From Pardosa pseudoannulata (lineage: Eukaryota; Arthropoda; Arachnida; Araneae; Lycosidae), in NCBI GenBank assembly GCA_032207245.1, contig CM063510.1, forward strand, positions 157,302,758 through 157,366,757: a stretch of DNA of 64,000 bases. The letters are read 5' to 3'. Numbering within the stretch: position 1 is the first letter of the stretch; every line of letters starts with the position of its first letter. The position numbers and the translations under genes were made by a program. The notes beneath the pieces were generated by a model. It ran no database searches and had not been told where the DNA came from. It was given only the letters and a program-made list of their open reading frames with translations. This document shows positions 43,110-52,450 of the stretch, piece by piece.

Positions 43110-43370
43110 CTGCAGAAAGAGAAAAAAAAGATGTCGTTAGATAGTGGGAATGAGAAGTATGTCAGTAAAGAGAGGTAGTGCAGACGAGCGACTTACCACT
43201 AATGTTGACGAACGTGATTCCCCATAGCACACTCCAGATCCACCCAACGATGATGGGTGCCGTGAGGAGTTGCATGAAGGCCGCCAGCAGGCTGATCAAG
43301 GCAGAGCGTCTCTTAGAGTCGTGCTCCGTCCGGCATCCGCACAGCACACCCAACACGCTCAGCAACGTAC
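43072..43370 (-). CDS. stum: stum/SPEC3-family membrane protein, last two coding exons
   Basis: Two minus-strand exons, 43197-43370 and 43072-43109, joined through CAG/GTAAG borders with matching phase. The first encodes TLLSVLGVLCGCRTEHDSKR, then RSALISLLAAFMQLLTAPII and VGWIWSVLWGITFVNIS: two hydrophobic membrane segments and the GWxWSxxWGxxFV signature of the SPEC3/stum family. The short last exon adds AAKDADHPTSML and TAG at 43072-43074. In Drosophila, Stum is a membrane protein needed for proprioceptive mechanosensing; a similar role here is inference. The first exon begins inside a Gly codon (GT-LLSVLG, like GLGTFLSAF in relatives), so upstream exons lie to the right, beyond what I could identify. 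The region is clearly more GC-rich than its surroundings, as expected for a conserved gene. Confidence 0.82.
43197..43370 (-). CDS. stum: stum penultimate coding exon
   Basis: Acceptor CTTCGCAG, donor GTAAGTCG on the minus strand; 174 nt. Holds both membrane segments and the GWIWSVLWG signature, which is the family-diagnostic part. Confidence 0.88.
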
Positions 43371-43546
43371 CTGCGAAGAGAAAATGATGTCACCACTATG
43401 ATCAAATTATGTGTTCTACAGCCTTTAAAGGCGAAAAGGGGGGACCAGGTTTGTTCCCTTTTTAATTCTTCTTTGTAAGGACTCTTCCGTTCGGGTGGCA
43501 ATTTTCACTTTGGCCAAGTCACGAAGAAAATAACTGAGTGAAGTTA

Positions 43547-43870
43547 GTTGGTTCGTTGGTGTCATATCTATTTAGAAGCCATATGACTCATAAAAAGAAA
43601 ATCCGGAAAGATAGTTGTCATTGCCTCAAAAGGTTGAATATCTCAAAATGTGTCCTCGAAATTTAGGAACAGCTACCAAGCAGGAAAGGCTTGGCCCCTT
43701 AAAAATGCCCAGACTTAGCTTGCCACCTCCAGAGATATCGTTTGGAACTTTGGAGGATATTGTTATCACGAACCTATTTTACGTGCTCCAGCCACTGTTA
43801 ATGAATATGGTGGACAGTTTGACCGCTTCTAGCCTTCATTACCCTCCTGCCTTTGATGACTGATCTACCT
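43547..43870 (-). repeat. SINE-B copy, diverged, beside stum
   Basis: Reverse of SINE-B: GTTAGTTGGTTCGTTGGTG (tail), CTATTTAGAAGCCATATGAC, CCTCCAGAGATATCGTTTGG, GAGGATATTGTTATCACGAA and TTAATGAATATGGTGGAC. The tRNA head is worn. Confidence 0.65.
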
Positions 43871-44265
43871 CGTCTCACATAATGAAATCAAGAGAAAGAA
43901 TATTACTTGGGGAAATGAAAAAAAAATTATTGTACTTGGAATGTTAACTCAACTACACACACGCATGTTGATGTTTCACATTGATTCTAATGTCTGTCAC
44001 AATCTACCAATTTCCGTGAAAAGGAATACCAGGGGAGTATCGGAGCTCGTTTCTCATCTACTAGAATAGACTGTCCAAACTATGAAATCATCTCTTGCAC
44101 ATCCTATCTAAGGACCATATGGGATCTAAATTCGGCTTCAGCCCCAAATTTAGATTTTATTATATTCTATACTTTCACAAAAGTACTGTGACTACTTGGG
44201 GACATACAAAGTCTCAAAATTTAAAGATTCGGCATACTTCCAATATCTTACTGTGTAATTAGTTC

Positions 44266-44870
44266 AAAGGTTTCCTCAAAGTGTAAAAGGGTGAATACAC
44301 ACGCACACGCATGTTTGCATGTGTGCGTACACATACGTTCATGCCTGCGTACTTGTAGGAATGTATGTCTATCACTCGAGTCTATAGAGTCTACTGCTCA
44401 CTCTGGTGGCCTATGCTGTCTGTCTTTGATCTTTGTAGAAAAGCCATCCTCCGCCAAGGCCACTTTATCGTCTGCCATCGTCGATCTCAGTAAGTCATTA
44501 CCCCCTAGACAATGATGATGGCTTGCAGTGGACCATAGTGTGAAGGGGCCTTTAGATTTTGGGTCACCAGGCTATTTGTCCTTAAAATTAATGTTTATAT
44601 ATACCTTAGTCCTTAAAATTACTGTCACCTTAATCAATCCTCAAAGTATAAGATGTTTTCGCCAATCTCTCGGAGACTCGAACCTTCGGGTGATTTGGGA
44701 TCCCGGGGATTGCCCATCCACTCGTATGTATAATCGCATGCGAGTGATAGGTATACATTCCTACAAGTAGGCAGGCATGCACGTGTGTGTACATACACAT
44801 GCAAACGTGTGTGTATGTGCGTTAGCATAGTTCAAGGGTATTCACCCTTTTACACTTTGAGGAAACCTTT
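44266..44870. mobile_element. 605 bp foldback element with ~125 bp inverted arms
   Basis: Left arm AAAGGTTTCCTCAAAGTGTA continues through AAAGGGTGAATAC, a CA/TG-rich zone, CTTGTAGGAATGTAT and TATCACTCG. The right arm repeats all of this inverted, to 44870. The centre (about 44395-44735) has no recognised gene. No clear target duplication. Transcripts across it could fold into a long hairpin. Confidence 0.7.
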
Positions 44871-45780
44871 CAGCTTATCGTTTTCTTGAAGGAACCTCTT
44901 GATCAAAGAGCAAAAAAAAATAGGATAGCAAAGCTTTATCCGACTCAAACTTACAAAATTATTGCGTCTTTATTTTATCACAATAAATTCATTTTAATAC
45001 GATATTAAATAGCGAGGTATCTAATGTTTTTATAAAGTATATTCTATGAATAATAAACAAAGTAAGAATATTTTTTCAGTCACAAATATGGGTTTCACCA
45101 TCAATGAAGATAAACCAAATTATTGGAACTTTATCTTACCCAAGTTTACAAAACTATTATTGCATTCCCAAGCATGTCCGGGTTGAGAAAAAAACTTTAT
45201 TCCAATTTAGTTCTGTTCTATATATTTGTTCAATTCGAGATGCATTTGTCGCTATAAGATACGACAAGTTACGTGCTTGTGCATATTACATCGTATTTAC
45301 CAAGGATTACAGAAAATCTGGTATTACATGATCATTCAAAGAGAAATAGAACGTGGTGAACACTTTTTAAGTAATGCAAAGACATGAGCCACTCCATTGC
45401 GACAGATAGCACGAAAGTCAAGCGTCATTTAATAAAAAGGAAATAAATAAACTTAAAATCCTTTCATTGAGATCATCTTCCCGGGAACTGCCGTGACGTC
45501 AGTCGCGTGGGGAGAGATCGACGTCAGTGATTTCCTCCTACCAGAACCATGCGACAAACAAGAATCTAGGTACACATCGTACATACAGATATTGCTCATT
45601 AAGGCGTTGGACATTATATTCAACGTCATTCTCTATATCAGATGAGGCATACAAATATAGAGGATGACCAATGATGGTCTTGATAACTGGTAGTTGATTT
45701 CAGAAGACAACAGGCAATGTCAACGCAACGCACTCCGGACCTAGAGAATTACTTTTCCATTGCTTTTTATATAGATATAT
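44871..45780. other. Unassigned stretch
   Basis: No gene found. A GC-richer patch at 45480-45540 contains two GACGTCAGT motifs (CRE-like), at 45496 and 45529. Confidence 0.3.
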
Positions 45781-45975
45781 TGGTTTGTTTGTTTGAAGCG
45801 CTACGGTCTACTTTTTGTTACTTTACACGAGGGATAGTGATACTCCGACCTACTGCTTAAAGCTGTGTTCGAACGGCTATGAACATCCCTGCCAAAAGCA
45901 GAATTGCCGGAATTGAAACCACAGACTCTGTTACGAAAGAGCAGTGTCCTATCATTCGACCCTCGACGGCCACGT
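45781..45975 (-). repeat. SINE-A copy
   Basis: GTTTGTTTGTTTGAAGCGCT tail side, CTACGGTCTACTTTTTG, TGCTTAAAGC, GGCTATGAACATCC, TGCCAAAAGC and a worn B box (GGAATTGAAACC). Confidence 0.75.
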
Positions 45976-46259
45976 AGGTGTATAAACATGACCTGCCGAG
46001 TTAAATGGAATGAATGAGATAAAAATGGGAAAACTTTGTTTCTAAACTTTAGTTTACATGAGTATTTAAAAAAATTCTTTAGTCGAAGCCAGAACAAGAA
46101 CGGTCATAAGTAAAAGAGAGTTTTATTGGTTGAAGTCTCAACTCTTGATGCTGATTTTTTCGCAATAAATACAAATAAAATGCAGCAGTAATATTCATAA
46201 TGAAAGGGTAACTTGGAGAAACTATGTGGCTTCAAACTCTAACTCCAAATGTCAAATTG

Positions 46260-46426
46260 AAAAACATTCCTTTCTGAGAAGAGTTCAATACCGGAGTTCG
46301 AGGGTTCGAATCCCACTGAATGCCTAGATATTCTTGGCCATTCAGAATCAGTTTTAAGAAGTAGGTCTTGGTCTTGTCAGCCCTCGTGTAACAATACAGT
46401 AAACTGTAGTGTTCCAAACTAACCAA
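46260..46426 (+). repeat. SINE-A copy, head partly lost
   Basis: CCGGAGTTCGAGGGTTCGAA, then TCCCACTGAATGCC (intact B box), CATTCAGAATCAG, GGTCTTGTCAGCCCTCGTG and GTAGTGTTCCAAAC. Confidence 0.7.
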
Positions 46427-46577
46427 CAATCCTTTCCTCCTTCCCCTAATTCCTCTACAGTGATGTACCTGACAGTGAAAAATATATCATCTGTAGGAAA
46501 CTTATAGCCTCCAGAATGATAATTCAACAGGATTATCTTGGCCAAGTCCTCTATTTTCTAATAATGAAGCTTGAAAT

Positions 46578-46850
46578 TTAGAGCCGCGGTAGCTCAATCG
46601 ACAAAGGCTTCAATCTCATGAATGGACGGTTGTGAGTTCGAGGTTCAAGCCAGTCAAAAATCCGTCGTGTTCACTAACGGTAGGGGAGGCACGTAAATTA
46701 GGCTCATAGCAATTAAGTTCCAAGAATACCTCTGAAAAAAGGAATGTGACTCACGTCCTTAGCATTCCTTAAGCACCGCGTACTTATCGGATGGCGCTAA
46801 ATGATTAACAGCTTCGCAGCCATTTATGGTATAAATGGCTCTCTCTTCTC
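46578..46850 (+). repeat. SINE-B-related copy with intact tRNA-like promoter
   Basis: GAGCCGCGGTAGCTCAATCG (A box) and GAGTTCGAGGTTCAAGCC (B box), then GTTCACTAACGGTAGGGG corresponding to the SINE-B core. Followed by the dispersed repeat below. Confidence 0.65.
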
Positions 46851-46889
46851 CCCCTCTTTTTCTTTATTTATTTAATTAAAAAATAAATT

Positions 46890-47040
46890 TAGTGAATGTA
46901 TCTTTCCCTAGTGAAGGTATCCTTTGACTTTTGCAAAGTAGACACAGTGTAAAAATTACAACGTATAGGTGGGATTAATAGTCACCACTTTCCCGTTAGC
47001 AATCTCCATTGACATTCGAACTTTTAGATGTTCAGACTTT
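46890..47040 (+). repeat. Dispersed repeat D, copy 1
   Basis: TTTAGTGAATGTATCTTTCC, CTAGTGAAGGTATCC, GGGATTAATAGTCA and CTCCATTGACATTCG also occur at 50250-50440 and 51177-51270. Confidence 0.65.
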
Positions 47041-47059
47041 TAGAAGTTATCTGACTATA

Positions 47060-47513
47060 TCACAAGCTGCGTTGTGAAAAAATGCGTGGAACTGAGAGTG
47101 AGCAAGAAAAATAAAAAGCACAAAGTGGGAAAGGAAAAACGAAAATGCAATATGCAGAATATGCAAAAAAATAAAAATATAAAATATATAAAATATGCAG
47201 AATTTGTCCTCCTTTCTTGATCACAGAAGACTCAATTTATGTATTAAAATACTTCTAAATAATTTTTCATCGAACTTGTATCTTCGGTGACACCTTCTAT
47301 ATATCTAGGCTATGCCTAGAGCTTCAAACTGGATTGATCTCTTCATAACAGTAGGTAGCGCAATAATTGAGAATTCAACATATCATACTGGACGAAGATC
47401 TGAATGTAGTACCGAAACATTTTGTTTGTATTTTAATTTTGTGTCTTTACTACTCATAAATTTATTATTAAGTAATTCATTAAATAAAAATTTAAATACC
47501 GGTTAACCTGTCA
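47060..47513. other. Unassigned stretch
   Basis: AAAATATAAAATAT-rich; no gene recognised. Confidence 0.3.
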
Positions 47514-47517
47514 TTAA

Positions 47518-48294
47518 CTCTTTGACAGTTTCATTTTTTTCCAGAATTCGGTCAAAAAAATGTCACATTTTTTTATTGCATTTTTTGTTTATTTTACATT
47601 TTTAAGTAAAGATATGTTATTAAAATTAACATTTCTAATATTTTTAATCATTTATTACAATTTTTTCTTTCTATGAAAGCATCATAGAACTGGGGTTTAC
47701 CTTTAGTCTCATCGATATTCAAATTCATTTTTGGAATTCCAGTGAAAGCAAATCTAGGAGGCGGATCGGAAGGATTATCACAATTAATTTAAAAAAAATT
47801 GTCTTGCTTGACTGCACTACTATCAGAGTCACTACTGTCCAGATCATCTGCTAAACTTTCGCTACTATCATTTACAGATAATTCAGTTTCCGATTCCGAG
47901 TCACAGTTCGAATCACAAGAAATTAGCTCCATACGCTCTGAATTATCCATTACTTAAAAGTAAAAATATATTATTCAACTCTTACATCAATAAAATTATC
48001 AGACGGTTAGTAAAATATAACCAGAAAGCTATACACTGAACGATAACAATTCATCTTCTGATACAAAACATGAGAAAAAACCCCTCGCTTTTAACCAATC
48101 AAAGTAGAAAATACAATAAACTGCAAACTATCATTTATTGGATCTATACGAATAATTTGTTATTAAAATTGGAAAAAATACGGCCGAAAGAGTGCTAGCG
48201 AAATAGAAATCAGATTGCGCGTACGCCGTACAGGCAAATCAGTAAAGGCCCGAAAGCTGTGCCCGTACTGCGTACGGGCAAAACAGGGAAGGGG
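47518..48294 (-). mobile_element. piggyBac deletion derivative
   Basis: Flanked by TTAA (47514-47517 and 48295-48298). Ends CTCTTTGACAGTTT and, inverted, CCCCTTCCCTGTTTT are imperfect inverted repeats. Subterminal GTACGCCGTACAGGCAAAT and GTACTGCGTACGGGCAAAA form a repeated motif. The transposase keeps only its N-terminus. Confidence 0.7.
47678..47950 (-). pseudogene. piggyBac transposase N-terminal remnant
   Basis: From ATG at 47950 (minus strand): MDNSERMELISCDSNCDSES, then a Ser/Asp/Glu-rich run with DDLDSSDSDSS, the acidic N-terminus typical of piggyBac transposases. A TAA follows a run of eight T (about 47791-47799); the same frame then continues SDPPPRFAFTGIPKMNLNID, similar to the PRFPFTGxPG block that precedes the DDE core. 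The core, catalytic aspartates and RING-like C-terminus have been deleted. The block at 47678 ends abruptly in AT-rich DNA, marking the internal deletion. Confidence 0.65.
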
Positions 48295-48544
48295 TTAAAT
48301 TTTCATTTAATGAATTACCTATAAATGAAAAAATAGGTAAATTTACACTACGTAATCGTTATTACGTTGCGTAACAAAGAATCCTGAAATTAGTAAATTT
48401 AACACCAGTAAGTTAAACCTGTTCGGGTAGTTTTTTCCCACGAAATAACATAAAAATTAGGTATGCATAATTATCCTTGCGAAAGAAAATTTAAATTCCA
48501 CATATAACATGCTTACTCAACTTGTAAGTTAATTACAACTGAAT

Positions 48545-48790
48545 TACAACAGGGTTCCATCTTTGATCTCACATTTTGTAAATGTTTATTTAAATGATCG
48601 TACAGATTTAACTTCCCTCGCACTCTACGCGGACGAAACTGCTATTTTTACTTCTGCACTCCAAATTAACAGTGCAGCGTCATATATTCAGGATCAACTT
48701 AATGCTTTGGAGACTTGGTTCATTAAATGGGAAATTAAATTTAATCCAGCTAAATGTCAAACAGTTTCTCTCGTGCTTCTAAAACTCTCC
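48545..48790 (+). pseudogene. Jockey-type LINE reverse transcriptase fragment
   Basis: LQQGSIFDLTF (PQGS block) shifts frame into FVNVYLNDRTDLTSLALYAD, then ETAIFTS, YIQDQLNALETWFIKWEIKF and NPAKCQTV. These are the classic Jockey RT palm motifs, but the catalytic YADD is YADE. Only about 80 residues remain. Confidence 0.8.
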
Positions 48791-48799
48791 CACGGTTGT

Positions 48800-49321
48800 A
48801 CTTTGACGATGAGGGTATTGTAACGTTCTGGATCATCTGATAGCGTGTGGGTGTCGGGATTCTCTGGTAGCATGTGGGTGTCGAAGTTGTAATGACACGA
48901 AGTGCAGCTTAAAATAATAACTACTTTAATTCTGAACTAAATGTAACTATTTACAAAGTTTCCGAATGGAAATCACAGGGGCTCAGAATGAGCGGGGTAC
49001 GGACCCCAAAGTCCCAGGTTCGAGGTGTACCCCAAAAAAATCTACGGTTAGGTACCCGTCGGATATCGGTTGTACAGGGGTACAACTTGGACTCCTTGAG
49101 TCCCACAAAAAACTGGAGATCGGCTCTCCAAAAAAATAAAACGCAACCTCCCGTTCCTTCGCTTTCTTCCCGTCTTCTCCTGGCGAAAACTCGAGCCGCC
49201 TGAAGTCACTTTTCGCCTGCTAGCCTCCGATTGGTCCTTTCGTTGGCGTCTGACAGTCTATCATTTCCGCGTCGCGTCCGACATTCTAATCACCTCGGAC
49301 ATCTCAAGACGTGTCGGACCG
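48800..49321. other. Unassigned, GC-richer stretch
   Basis: GTGTGGGTGTCG occurs twice (48845, 48871). The composition and CCGACATTC/GTCGGACCG motifs suggest old retroelement sequence, but no termini are visible. Confidence 0.3.
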
Positions 49322-49340
49322 AAAATCCTTTGTCGTTTAG

Positions 49341-49432
49341 GTAGCCGTTCGGAATCGGCTTTAAGCTGTAGGTCCCGGTCTCATTAGCCCTCGTGTTGCA
49401 AAAAGTAGACCGTAGCACTCCAAACCAAACCA
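49341..49432 (+). repeat. 5'-truncated SINE-A with 19 bp target duplication
   Basis: Starts inside SINE-A (GTAGCCGTTCGGAATCGG) and ends CTCCAAACCAAACC. Flanked on both sides by AAAATCCTTTGTCGTTTAG (49322-49340 and 49433-49451). Confidence 0.9.
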
Positions 49433-49596
49433 AAAATCCTTTGTCGTTTAGTGTCAATTTTCCAGGAAGAATATCGCATTGGCCTGGGTTTTAACAAAAC
49501 CTCTTTGTGAAGCTAATGGGGTGTCGCGACATCACAGTATTAACTACGACAGCTCGGTAAAATATATCGGCGTTGATCGCAGGGTAACATAGATTT

Positions 49597-49773
49597 TAGT
49601 TTGGTTTGGAGTGCTACGGTCTACTTTTTACGGTCTACACGAGGTCTAATGAGACTGGGACCTACAGCTTAAAGCCGATTCCGAGCGGCTACGAACATCC
49701 ATGCCACTGTGGGAATCGATGCCACTCTGGTACCGAAGGTCAGCAACCTAACCAATCGGCCATCGTTTGGCGT
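49597..49773 (-). repeat. SINE-A copy
   Basis: TTTGGTTTGGAGTGCTACGG, GAGACTGGGACC, TTAAAGCCGATTCCGAGCGG and CTAACCAATCGGCC, in reverse order. B box worn. Confidence 0.8.
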
Positions 49774-49774
49774 A

Positions 49775-50245
49775 GAGTAACGTGAAACCACATTTTTAAT
49801 AACTTGAAAAACGAGGTTGCTCAAATATGCGAACCTCTTTCACTACTTTACGATCCCCATTTCAAAATGCACTGCAAAGTCTTAATGTATAAAAGTTATT
49901 TTGCTCACAGTACTTTATACTGCCTGTCGTATGATATTACATGCTTCGCTAACTACTATTGGTCAAGGGATTTCTACTTTTGCCCGTAATTTTTGCTAGC
50001 ACCCTATTAATACCTGACCATTCCTTGACACCTATAGAGCGATTTGGAGACGCGTCGCTTTCTAGTTTTAATTTTTTTTTCTGGTTGAGATGGCTGCTTT
50101 ATTTTTACTTCCTCCTGAGTAGCGTTCCATCTTGAATTTTCCTACGTATTCCTTTGTCAGATTTCGGGGAACTAAGAGGCAAAGTCGATCCTCTTTTAAT
50201 CTCTCTCACTTCTTCTTCTCCCTCTTTTTCTCTTTATTTGATTTA
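49775..50245. other. Unassigned stretch
   Basis: No gene recognised. T/C-rich (CTTCTTCTCCCTC) near its end, like the sequence preceding dispersed repeat D at 46845. Confidence 0.3.
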
Positions 50246-50249
50246 AAAA

Positions 50250-50440
50250 AATAAATTTAGTGAATGTATGTTTCCCTAGTGAAGGTATCCTGTCATTTTT
50301 GCAAGGTACACACAATTAGTGTACGCATTACAACGTATGAGTAAGATTAATAGCCATTACTTTCCCGTTAGCGATCTCCATTGACATTCGGACTTTTAGA
50401 TGTCACTGACATTGGGGATTGTAACGAAAGAAGTTATATC
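50250..50440 (+). repeat. Dispersed repeat D, copy 2
   Basis: TTTAGTGAATGTATGTTTCC, CTAGTGAAGGTATCC, TCTCCATTGACATTCGGAC and TGTCACTGACATTGGGGATT match copies 1 and 3. Confidence 0.7.
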
Positions 50441-51176
50441 TAAGGAGATTTTTATCTTTTTCATGGACAGTTTAATATGGACTAGGACAGAATTGTTTCT
50501 GGCCAGTTATATTCTTGAACTGGACTTATCAAAATTGAACCTGGACAATCATTTGGGATCTTTTATTTAAAACAATCAGGGCAGTATTTATGCCTCACTT
50601 CCCCTGTGTGGACGTCTGCAATGTCATAAACAATATATGATACAAACCATAAACGTTTAAATAGATGTAAAATATTTAACAATAAATTTATTTTATAAAT
50701 AATTTATGAAATAACAACGAAAAATGTAAAACCACTAAAATTAAAATGTAAACGTAAAATAATATTACAAATATAAAATATATTTTCGATTCCTTATCTT
50801 TATAGTATGTTCTTAAGAAGATTAATTTTTTTAATTAAACGTTAACTATCAGTTTATCTAAGAATACTTAGCAGATAAGATGGTTTGAGATTGAGTTCAA
50901 AGGAGTGACATATTCTGTTCGAAGGAACTTGTGTACATAACCATGAAATAAACGCTATTAAAGAAACGATAAATTTTATTCTTTGCGCTTGTCAGACGAA
51001 CATTTGCTTTAGCCAGAATATTTACAGTGAATTCCAAAATTGTTTGTACAGTTTTGAATGTGATTTTTATAAGAATTTTTATAGGAAAAGTAAAGTATCC
51101 TGGAAATCGTAAGGTCGAATATGCTTCCATTTCTCCATGGGATTCGTCCAATATGTCACTCATCACTCAATTTATG

Positions 51177-51270
51177 GGTGGGATTAATAGTCATTACTTT
51201 CCTGTTAACTATCTCCATTGACATTCGGACTTTTAAGTGTCACTGACAATGGGGATTGTTACGAGTGACA
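51177..51270 (+). repeat. Dispersed repeat D, copy 3 (3' part)
   Basis: GGGATTAATAGTCATTACTT, CTCCATTGACATTCGGAC and TGTCACTGACAATGGGGATT. Present only from the middle of the repeat onward. Confidence 0.7.
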
Positions 51271-52198
51271 TTACATCGAGTATTAAGGTATATAAAGTTG
51301 GCAAACAGCATTTGACCGCCTGGTCGTAAAAGATCAGAAGAAAAACTATCCCACACACGCAGCTGGGTGGCAAGGGAATTCCCTAACTGAATAGCCAAAG
51401 CCTCCTAGACAGTTAGAAGTTCTAGAGAATTAGCAGGTCTAGGAGTCTTTGGAACAGCCCCTCTGACGTAAATGCAAGGAAACACATGGTAGAAGGGGGA
51501 TGTGCGACTCCCTCGGACAGAATTTTGTAAGTGGGATGAAATGCGGAGAACAGATCGAACTGGGATACTCGGGGGGGGGGGACAAAAGTTATTGTACCGT
51601 TCCTGTAAGGACGAACTTTTCTCATGTTCTTTAATTAAGGCAAAATATAATTTCTTTGGCAGATAGTTTTCCCCTGGAAGCAATTATGTCTTAATAACTT
51701 TTTTACTTTACCTCAAATTGTTACTTTTATGACTATAAATCATGTCAGTCTGTTCTCTTCATACGTACTGTAATAACGCATTGAGTCATTTCTGGTATGT
51801 TTAAGAGGACAACAGAAAAGAAATGATTGGCGAACACCTCTCAAGAAGCAAGAACGCTAACTGATACAGGGACGTTTGCAGTCTAGATCAAACTTACAAC
51901 TTCTTTATAGTATTTTAATAAAAATACTATAAAATATTCTTGATAGTATAAATGAGAATAATATTTAGAGATACAATTTTCAATTGTACAAATTCTGCAG
52001 ACTTCCTGAAATTATTCAGTACGTAGACGCCAACTGGTCGAATTGGACGGCTCATTTGGACTAAATGAGTAGCACAGCATTGTTAAAAGAGCTCTACAAT
52101 ATAAGTCTACTGGATAAACAAAAAATAAACGAGGTAAACTATGGCTAAGATGGGTTTATTCTAAATTTTCATATTGAAAAGAACTGAAAGTTGATTAG
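51271..52198. other. Unassigned stretch
   Basis: A G-run of nine lies near 51573. No gene or bounded element seen. Confidence 0.3.
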
Positions 52199-52371
52199 TT
52201 AGTTTGGAACGCTACAGTTTACTGTTTTGCTATTCTAGGGATAATGAGACTCGAATTCACTGTTTAAACCGATTCCAAACGGCTACGAATACCTATCCTA
52301 TCAGTGGGTTTCCTACTTACAAATTCTGGAACCGATGAGCAGCACACTAGTCATTCGACCATCTTTCGGTG
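52199..52371 (-). repeat. SINE-A copy, diverged
   Basis: AGTTTGGAACGCTACAGTTT, ATAATGAGACTC, CCGATTCCAAACGGCTACGA and CTAGTCATTCGACCATC in reverse order. Confidence 0.7.
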
Positions 52372-52402
52372 GAAAGAACTAAAGATCAAGGAGGAGGTTT
52401 AG

Positions 52403-52450
52403 TTCAATTTGGAGCGCTACGCTCAACTGTTTTGTAACACGGTGATCGAT
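52403..52450 (-). repeat. SINE-A 3' fragment
   Basis: TTTGGAGCGCTACGCTCAAC, then TGTTTTGTAACACG; only the reversed 3' end is present. Confidence 0.5.
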
